11,107 nt of DNA from an uncultured Phascolarctobacterium sp. (GTDB lineage: Bacteria; Bacillota; Negativicutes; Acidaminococcales; Acidaminococcaceae), in the NCBI GenBank assembly GCA_946002345.1, contig CAMFZA010000041.1, positions 1 through 11,107 on the forward strand. The letters run 5' to 3'. Both the position numbers and the translations under genes were made by a program. How positions within the stretch are numbered: position 1 is the first letter of the stretch; the number at the start of each line of letters is the position of its first letter. The notes beneath the pieces were generated by a model that saw nothing but the letters and a program-made list of their open reading frames with translations, ran no database searches and was not told the origin of the DNA. This document shows positions 6,466 through 11,107 of this stretch, piece by piece.

Positions 6466-7701
6466 ATGCCCAAAATTAACACAGTATTAGTTGCAAATCG
6501 TGGCGAAATCGCTATTCGCGTTTTCCGTGCCTGCAATGAGTTAGGCATTCGTACCGTTGCTATATATTCTAAAGAAGACACCCTTTCCCTGCACCGCAAC
6601 AAGGCCGACGAGGCCTATCAGGTAGGCGAGGGCAAGAGTCCCACTGATGCTTATTTAGATATCGAAGATATTCTGCGCGTAGCTAAGGAGCACGATGTTG
6701 ATGCCATCCATCCCGGTTATGGCTTTCTGTCTGAAAACAGCAATTTGGCTCGTCGCTGCCAGGAGGAGGGCATCACCTTTATCGGCCCTCGTCTGGAGCA
6801 CCTTATCATGTTTGGCGACAAAATCAATGCTCGCAAGCAGGCCGAGTTGGCCGGCATCCCCATGATTCCCGGCAGCAATGGCACTGTCAACAGCCTGCAG
6901 GAGGTGCTCGATTTTGGCGCAGCCCATGGCTATCCCATTATCATCAAGGCTGTCAATGGCGGCGGCGGTCGCGGCATGCGCGTTGTTAAATCTGCAGAGG
7001 AGGCCATCGCAGCCTATGATTTGGCCAAAAGCGAAGCCAAAAAAGCCTTTGGTAATGACGAAATTTATGTCGAAAAATATTTACAAAACCCCAAGCATAT
7101 TGAGGTGCAAATTATCGGCGACACCCATGGCAATTTAATGCACCTCTTCGAGCGTGACTGCTCCGTGCAGCGCCGTCACCAAAAGCTGGTGGAGATTGCA
7201 CCGGCCTTTTCCCTGCCTCTGGAGCAGCGCCAGGCTATTTGCGATGCTGCACTTAAGCTGATGAAGAATGTTGATTATATCAGCGCCGGTACTGTAGAAT
7301 TTTTGGCTACCCCAGATGGCAAATTCTATTTTATCGAGGTTAACCCCCGCATTCAGGTTGAACACACTGTTACCGAGCAAATCACCGGTATCGACATTGT
7401 GCAAACCCAAATCAAGGTAGCAGAGGGCTACGACCTGCACAGTCCGGAAATCAACCTGCCCCAGCAGGAGGACCTGCACATTATTGGCCACGCTATTCAG
7501 TGCCGCATTACCACCGAGGACCCATCCAACAACTTTATGCCCGACACCGGCAAGCTGATTACCTATCGCAGCGGCGGCGGCATGGGTATCCGCTTGGACG
7601 GCGGCAACGCCTTCACTGGCTCCGTCATTACTCCCTATTACGATTCCCTGCTGGTTAAGGCCACCACCTGGGGTCTGAGCCACCAAATCGCTATTACCTA
7701 A
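6466..7701 (+). CDS. pyc: Pyruvate carboxylase, N-terminal piece (biotin carboxylase domain lacking its last part)
   Basis: A 411-residue product starting MPKINTVLVANRGEIAIRVF at an ATG with AAAGGAGG 7 nt upstream. It holds the biotin carboxylase N-terminal domain (about 4-112) and the ATP-grasp domain (about 115-320) with glycine-rich loop KAVNGGGGRGMRVV (161-174), ERDCSVQRRHQK (229-240) and the catalytic stretch FIEVNPRIQVEHTVTEQ (289-305). Most of the C-terminal biotin carboxylase domain (about 335 onward) is also here. It stops at TAA after TTWGLSHQIAIT, about 40 residues before that domain should end. Alone it would lack the two final helices, carboxyltransferase and biotin carrier. Natural two-subunit pyruvate carboxylases split further downstream, between complete domains, so this is not a normal PycA. 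Confidence 0.85.
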   Translation: MPKINTVLVANRGEIAIRVFRACNELGIRTVAIYSKEDTLSLHRNKADEAYQVGEGKSPTDAYLDIEDILRVAKEHDVDAIHPGYGFLSENSNLARRCQEEGITFIGPRLEHLIMFGDKINARKQAELAGIPMIPGSNGTVNSLQEVLDFGAAHGYPIIIKAVNGGGGRGMRVVKSAEEAIAAYDLAKSEAKKAFGNDEIYVEKYLQNPKHIEVQIIGDTHGNLMHLFERDCSVQRRHQKLVEIAPAFSLPLEQRQAICDAALKLMKNVDYISAGTVEFLATPDGKFYFIEVNPRIQVEHTVTEQITGIDIVQTQIKVAEGYDLHSPEINLPQQEDLHIIGHAIQCRITTEDPSNNFMPDTGKLITYRSGGGMGIRLDGGNAFTGSVITPYYDSLLVKATTWGLSHQIAIT

Positions 7702-7704
7702 ATG
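7699..7704 (+). other. Stop-restart junction TAAATG inside pyc
   Basis: The TAA (7699-7701) and the following ATG (7702-7704) are in the same frame as the ATG at 6466 (7702 - 6466 = 1236, divisible by 3). The ATG encodes the natural Met that follows the conserved Lys in homologues, so it was not created for restart. There is no Shine-Dalgarno sequence in the 25 nt before it. Reinitiation by a terminating ribosome would have to rely on proximity alone. Confidence 0.85.
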
Positions 7705-9912
7705 CTGCGCTGCTTAAATGATTTCCGTATCCGCGGCGTCAAGACTAATATCCAATTCTTAGAGAATGTACTGCAAAACGAGCACTTTATCAAGGGCGAT
7801 TATACCACGGACTTTGTGGACCAAACGCCGGAGCTCTTCGTCTTCCCGAAAACTCTGGACCGGGGCAACAAGCTACTGCATTATATCGCCGATGTTACCG
7901 TCAATGGCTATTCCAACGTAGGCGTACAGCCCAAGCCGGACTTTGCACCATTGAATATGCCCAAGCCCTATAACAGCTTCCTGGCCTTAGGCGCCAAGCA
8001 TGTGCTGGATACTCAAGGTCCGGAGGGACTCGCTGATTGGGTTATGGCCCAGCAGGAGGTGCTGGTTACGGACACCACCTTCCGCGATGCGCACCAATCC
8101 CTGTTTGCCACCCGCCTGCGTACTGCCGACATGCTGCGGGTAATGCGGGACACCGCCGGCAAGCTGCCCGGCTTCTTCTCCTTTGAATGCTGGGGCGGTG
8201 CCACCTTCGATGTAGCCTATCGCTTCCTGGACGAAAGCCCCTGGCAGCGCTTGGCCCAGTTCCGCGAGGCTGCTCCCAATGTGCTGCTGCAAATGCTGTT
8301 GCGTGGTGCTAACGCCGTAGGCTACACCAGCTACCCCGATAATGTGGTAAAGCAGTTTATCCAGCTGGCTGCGAAAAACGGTATCGATGTGTTCCGCATT
8401 TTCGACAGCCTCAACGGCCTGGACAATATGCGTCTTTCCATTGATACTGTCCGCGAATGTGGCAAGGTAGCCGAGGCTGCCCTGTGCTACACCGGCGATA
8501 TTCTCGATCCCCATCGTGACAAATACGATTTACAATACTATATTAATATGGCTAAGGAGCTGGAAAAGGCCGGCGCCAACATTATCGCCATTAAGGATAT
8601 GGCAGGCCTGCTCAAGCCCGAAGCCGCCTTCCGTCTGGTTAGCAGTCTCAAGTCCTACGTTGGCGTGCCCATTCATCTGCACACCCACGAGGGCAGCGGC
8701 AACGCCATTTACACCTATGCTCGGGCTATCGATGCCGGCGTTGACATTGTGGACACTGCCATGAGCGCCATGAGCTGTGGTACGGCCCAGCCCTCCACTG
8801 CCAGCCTGTTCTACGCTCTGAGCGGACATCCCCGTCAACCCCGTCTAGATGTGGATGCCTTAAACGAAATGTCCCGCTATTGGGAAACTGTTCGCCCTTA
8901 TTACAAGGCTGCGGATAGAACGGAAAACTTCCCCAACCCCGAGGTTTACTGCCACGAAATGCCCGGCGGGCAATATACCAATTTGAAGCAACAGGCCCAG
9001 GCCTTGGGTCTTATCCAGCGCTGGGAAGAAATCAAGGATATGTATCATCGCGTATCCATGATGTTTGGTGATTTGATTAAGGTTACCCCCTCCTCCAAAA
9101 TCGTCGGCGATATGGCTCTCTTCATGGTGCAAAACGAGCTGAGCGAGGAAGATGTTTATGCTAAGGGCGATGTGCTGGACTTCCCAGCTTCCGTTGTGGA
9201 ATTCTTCGAGGGTCGCATTGGCGTGCCTTATCAAGGCTTCCCCGAAAAGCTGCAAAAGATTATCCTCAAGGGACGCAAACCCATTACCGTGCGTCCGGGT
9301 GCAGCTCTGCCCCCGGTTGATTTTGAAGCTGTACGCGCTAAATTGGCGGAAATGGGTGCCCCCACCACGGACGAGGCCATTAGCTCCTACTGTCTCTATC
9401 CTAAGGTATTTACCGATTGGGTAGCACGCTATAACGAGTTTGGCGATGTTTCCGTGCTGGATTCCCCCACCTTCTTCTTCGGCATGACTCCCGGCGAAAA
9501 GATTAAGGTCGAAATTGAGCAGGGCAAGGTTTTGGTGATTAAGCTGATTCATATTTCCGAAGCCAACGCCGCCGGCATGCGCACCGTGACCTTCGAATTT
9601 AACGGTCTGCCCCGTGAGATTGAAATCAAGGACCGTAACGCCAAGGCTACCGAGGTTACCCGCAAGAAGGCGGACAAGTCCAATATGGGCGAAATCGCAG
9701 CCTCCCTCTCCGGCTCCGTGGTCAAGGTGCTGGTGGAAAAGGGCCAAGCCGTAACCAAGGGCACTCCCTTGATTATTACCGAAGCCATGAAGATGGAAAC
9801 CACCTTGTCCGCTCCCATCAGCGGCATTGTGAGCATCATTCACGTTGCTCCCGGCGAGCGTGTGGAAAGTGGCGACTGCCTCATGGAAATCAAAACCCAA
9901 GTAGACAAATAA
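7702..9912 (+). CDS. pyc: Pyruvate carboxylase, C-terminal piece (carboxyltransferase and biotinyl domains)
   Basis: 736 residues from the ATG right after the stop. It begins with the last part of the biotin carboxylase domain (FRIRGVKTNIQFLENV, 8-23). The carboxyltransferase domain starts near 120 with VTDTTFRDAHQSL (123-134), the probable carbamylated metal-bound Lys298 in AIKDMAGLL, and metal ligands in HLHTHEGSG (His327, His329). After a linking and tetramerisation region comes the biotinyl domain with EAMKMET, biotin on Lys697 (1109 in the joined protein). It ends at KTQVDK. No residue known to be essential is missing. It resembles the B subunit of two-subunit enzymes plus about 40 extra N-terminal residues. 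A terminator follows 54 nt after the stop. Confidence 0.88.
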   Translation: MLRCLNDFRIRGVKTNIQFLENVLQNEHFIKGDYTTDFVDQTPELFVFPKTLDRGNKLLHYIADVTVNGYSNVGVQPKPDFAPLNMPKPYNSFLALGAKHVLDTQGPEGLADWVMAQQEVLVTDTTFRDAHQSLFATRLRTADMLRVMRDTAGKLPGFFSFECWGGATFDVAYRFLDESPWQRLAQFREAAPNVLLQMLLRGANAVGYTSYPDNVVKQFIQLAAKNGIDVFRIFDSLNGLDNMRLSIDTVRECGKVAEAALCYTGDILDPHRDKYDLQYYINMAKELEKAGANIIAIKDMAGLLKPEAAFRLVSSLKSYVGVPIHLHTHEGSGNAIYTYARAIDAGVDIVDTAMSAMSCGTAQPSTASLFYALSGHPRQPRLDVDALNEMSRYWETVRPYYKAADRTENFPNPEVYCHEMPGGQYTNLKQQAQALGLIQRWEEIKDMYHRVSMMFGDLIKVTPSSKIVGDMALFMVQNELSEEDVYAKGDVLDFPASVVEFFEGRIGVPYQGFPEKLQKIILKGRKPITVRPGAALPPVDFEAVRAKLAEMGAPTTDEAISSYCLYPKVFTDWVARYNEFGDVSVLDSPTFFFGMTPGEKIKVEIEQGKVLVIKLIHISEANAAGMRTVTFEFNGLPREIEIKDRNAKATEVTRKKADKSNMGEIAASLSGSVVKVLVEKGQAVTKGTPLIITEAMKMETTLSAPISGIVSIIHVAPGERVESGDCLMEIKTQVDK

Positions 9913-9915
9913 TAC

Positions 9916-9944
9916 TTGCGATTGGGCAACTCTCATGCTATACT
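9916..9944 (+). promoter_or_regulatory. Promoter-like sequence just after pyc
   Basis: TTGCGA (9916-9921), exactly 17 nt, TATACT (9939-9944), with a TG one base before the -10 box (extended -10). Four and five of six bases match the consensus. It starts 4 nt after the pyc stop and points into a terminator that ends near 9996, so it would make an RNA of only about 45 nt. It may be chance. Confidence 0.35.
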
Positions 9945-9965
9945 AATCCTACATCCGAACATACT

Positions 9966-9996
9966 AAAAGCAGCGGACCACACCGCTGCTTTTTTC
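9966..9996 (+). terminator. Intrinsic terminator of pyc
   Basis: AAAGCAGCGG (9967-9976) pairs with CCGCTGCTTT (9983-9992) around ACCACA, and the stem runs straight into a run of six T (9990-9995). A strong canonical rho-independent terminator 54 nt past the stop codon. Confidence 0.92.
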
Positions 9997-10045
9997 AACG
10001 CAAAGAGATATTTTATGAAATTATAGTTTAAAGAGAAGTTTTAAT

Positions 10046-10075
10046 GTTATCGCTCAAAGGTATGCCTGTGAAGTG
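10046..10075 (+). repeat. Left terminal inverted repeat
   Basis: The 30-nt sequence starts GTTATCGCT and ends GAAGTG. Against the reverse complement of 10561-10590 only positions 10, 20 and 24 differ. The match stops abruptly at the outer edge, where the flanking bases are unrelated. Confidence 0.75.
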
Positions 10076-10243
10076 CTCCGGTCTGCGAATGCTTGATACA
10101 ATGTCCACATAGAGCGCTTAATCCGTCAAGAGAAAAACCTCCGAAAGCGTGACGAGGCGCTTCGCGGACATGCGAGCCTGTCCATGGCAATCCTACTTCG
10201 ATTATTCATCTCAATGCTATCGTAGTCGCATTCTTGCCTACGC

Positions 10244-10269
10244 CACTTCTCAGGTATACGCTTTTCGCT
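10244..10269 (+). repeat. Internal third copy of the end motif
   Basis: CACTTCTCAG followed by GTATAC and CTTTTCGCT resembles the right end (CACTTCTCAG, ACATAC, CTTTTAGCG) in the same orientation, with one inserted base and a few substitutions. It suggests the block is composite or that the motif is a repeat unit in its own right. Confidence 0.45.
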
Positions 10270-10348
10270 TGCGCAGAAATATGTAACGTATGAAATTGAG
10301 TAATAAGTAAACAGCAGGCGAGCTTTGATTTTTAGCAAATGAGTGGCT

Positions 10349-10426
10349 GGTACAATAGAAGCAAGCGTTTCGAAAACCTAAAGCTTTCTGCGAACAGATT
10401 GGACACCGCAGCTTCGTCATTGTACC
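10349..10426. repeat. Central inverted repeat of the block
   Basis: GGTACAAT (10349-10356) and ATTGTACC (10419-10426) are perfect inverted copies. GTGG (10343-10346) and CCAC (10427-10430) extend the stem outward past a 2-nt bulge. GAAGC (10358-10362) and GCTTC (10411-10415) extend it inward. The result is a long imperfect stem with a loop of about 48 nt. Confidence 0.55.
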
Positions 10427-10560
10427 CCACGAAATTTGCGTCTGAACCCAAAGCGGACAGCCTCATTTTTGGACTCTGCTGCGTGCGTGGCTGTTACCCA
10501 AGTAACGCCTTCGAAAAATCACCGCGAGCATGATGCTTGCTTATTACGAATTTCATTCTT

Positions 10561-10590
10561 CACTTCTCAGACATACCTTTTAGCGATAAC
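10561..10590 (-). repeat. Right terminal inverted repeat
   Basis: Starts CACTTCTCAG and ends AGCGATAAC on the plus strand; it is the inverted partner of 10046-10075. Its outer end lies 26 nt from the adenine deaminase stop codon. Confidence 0.75.
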
Positions 10591-10616
10591 CCCTTAACTA
10601 ATCAAAGAAGTGCATA

Positions 10617-11107
10617 TCATTTCACAAACTCAAACCTATCCACATCAAACATCCCCATATCGGTAATCTTTAAACGTGGTATAACCGGCAACGCCATAAA
10701 GCTAAGACTAATAAATGGGTCTATATTCGCAGGTACGCCCTGCTCATGAGCCAAAGCTGCAATCTCATCAAGGCTTGCAATCAACTCCTCCGTAGGCGCA
10801 CTGCTCATTAACCCACAAATATTCAAGGGCACCGTGCCCACAACCTGGCCATTGTGCACCAAGGTGTACCCACCTTGCACGCGCACCAGCTCCCTTGCGG
10901 CCACTGCCATATCCCCAGGATTCGTGCCAATCACAATCAAATTGTGGGAATCATGAGCCACCGTAGTCGCTGCCGCGCCACGCTCCAGGCCATAGCCACG
11001 CAGCAAGCCCAAGCCCACATTCCCCGTGCCATGGTGCCGCTCCAGCACAGCAATCAGATACAGCTCACCAGCGGCTAACTCCGCTGCCACCTGTTCACCC
11101 ATTATGG
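10617..11107 (-). CDS. adeC: Adenine deaminase, C-terminal part (partial at right edge)
   Basis: About 163 C-terminal residues of an AdeC-type adenine deaminase; the frame stays open to the window edge, so the start and the metal-binding amidohydrolase core lie outside. Family signatures seen: ERHHGTGNVGLGLLRGYGL, the conserved AHDSHNLIVIGTNPGDM segment, a GGYTLVHNGQV turn, LPLNICGLMS-like VPLNICGLMSS, and the ending DPFISLSFMALPVIPRLKIT followed by DMGMFDV. The enzyme hydrolyses adenine to hypoxanthine and ammonia in the cytoplasm (purine salvage), using Mn or Fe. The ATG near the edge is internal, not the start. No T-run hairpin directly follows the stop; transcription would run into the inverted-repeat block. 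Confidence 0.93.
   Translation of the reverse strand, partial: IMGEQVAAELAAGELYLIAVLERHHGTGNVGLGLLRGYGLERGAAATTVAHDSHNLIVIGTNPGDMAVAARELVRVQGGYTLVHNGQVVGTVPLNICGLMSSAPTEELIASLDEIAALAHEQGVPANIDPFISLSFMALPVIPRLKITDMGMFDVDRFEFVK

Larger units (their letters stand above)
6466..9912 (+). pseudogene. pyc: Pyruvate carboxylase gene interrupted by one in-frame stop codon (whole locus)
   Basis: Read through the TAA at 7699-7701, the locus encodes 1148 residues, the normal length of a single-chain pyruvate carboxylase, with every domain present and in one frame: biotin carboxylase, carboxyltransferase and biotinyl carrier. The enzyme makes oxaloacetate from pyruvate, bicarbonate and ATP in the cytoplasm. 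The homologous position just before Met in the motif (K)M-R-L-FRIRGVKTNI is Lys in several pyruvate carboxylases I know (for example the Bacillus subtilis and Staphylococcus aureus enzymes), and AAA to TAA is one base change. No other frameshift or stop is visible, so the lesion is very recent, a sequence error, or tolerated through restart or readthrough. The two pieces are also listed as separate coding regions. Confidence 0.7.
10046..10590. mobile_element. Non-coding block bounded by 30-bp inverted repeats (MITE-like element or large structured RNA)
   Basis: This block of 545 bp holds no convincing gene. Its ends are inverted copies of each other (27 of 30 positions). Inside are nested inverted repeats: 10291-10310 with 10537-10555 (17 of 20), then GGTACAAT (10349-10356) with ATTGTACC (10419-10426), extended by GTGG/CCAC and GAAGC/GCTTC. 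Small local hairpins lie at 10142-10164, 10165-10182, 10489-10509 and 10524-10540. It sits between the pyc terminator and the adenine deaminase stop, where an insertion does no harm. I see no transposase and no clear target-site duplication. A miniature inverted-repeat element fits the size and ends; a large structured non-coding RNA fits the nested pairing equally well. Confidence 0.5.

Noticed and set aside
7699..7701. Recoding of the pyc stop as an unusual amino acid
   Set aside because: Known bacterial recoding uses UGA (selenocysteine) or UAG (pyrrolysine), not UAA; the many genes here ending in TAA argue against reassignment.
8860..9936. Minus-strand open frame of 358 codons
   Set aside because: It is antisense to the carboxyltransferase and biotin-carrier part of pyc, rich in His and Gly, and shows no recognisable family.
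10126..10338. Minus-strand 70-codon frame within the inverted-repeat block
   Set aside because: No ribosome binding site, an Arg/Ser/Tyr-rich sequence without domain, and it crosses the local hairpins and the internal end-motif copy. It is more likely a by-product of the repeat, although it may be annotated as hypothetical in copies elsewhere.
10046..10590. CRISPR array or insertion sequence with transposase
   Set aside because: There are no regularly spaced direct repeats and no transposase-length frame; the repeats are inverted and nested.
10339..10749. Two short plus-strand frames (64 and 70 codons)
   Set aside because: No upstream ribosome binding site, no motif; the second runs through the right inverted repeat into the adenine deaminase gene in antisense.

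Overview
The window looks like chromosome from a Negativicutes bacterium, a Firmicute with an outer membrane, most like Phascolarctobacterium or Acidaminococcus. The clues are a left-edge gene whose signal peptide has the style of the abundant SLH-domain outer-membrane proteins of that class, a pseudopilin operon of diderm type, an FtsH with a HEIGH zinc motif, strong AGGAGG ribosome binding sites, and intermediate to high GC coding DNA. The genus is inference; no rRNA or other marker is present.

Layout, left to right. Positions 1-70 (minus) hold the first 23 codons of a secreted or outer-membrane protein, served by a good sigma-70 promoter about 200 nt upstream and a long leader. Positions 463-4149 (minus) are a six-gene pseudopilus operon read right to left: an inner-membrane platform protein (GspF/PilC/ComGB type), a major pseudopilin, three minor pseudopilins, and a final pilin-like protein with an unusual beta-solenoid-like C-terminus. 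The order matches gspF-G-H-I-J-K and comGB-GC-GD-GE-GF-GG, but no motor ATPase gene adjoins it. Positions 4362-6209 (minus) are ftsH, ending in a strong intrinsic terminator. Diverging from ftsH is the pyruvate carboxylase gene (6466-9912, plus). It is split by one in-frame TAA (7699-7701) followed at once by ATG, while everything on both sides reads as an intact full-length enzyme. A terminator closes it at 9966-9996. Positions 10617-11107 (minus) hold the C-terminal part of adenine deaminase, which runs off the right edge.

Between the pyc terminator and the adenine deaminase stop lies about 600 bp with no convincing gene. It is bounded by 30-bp imperfect inverted repeats (27 of 30 identical) at 10046-10075 and 10561-10590, with further nested inverted repeats inside and a third, internal copy of the end motif. 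It may be a MITE-like element or a large structured RNA.

The genes work in separate processes: envelope (SLH-type protein), pseudopilus assembly (DNA uptake, type IV pilus or type II secretion), membrane-protein quality control (FtsH), anaplerosis (pyruvate to oxaloacetate, which in such anaerobes feeds the succinate/propionate branch) and purine salvage. The two most interesting points are the stop-restart inside pyc and the nested inverted-repeat block.
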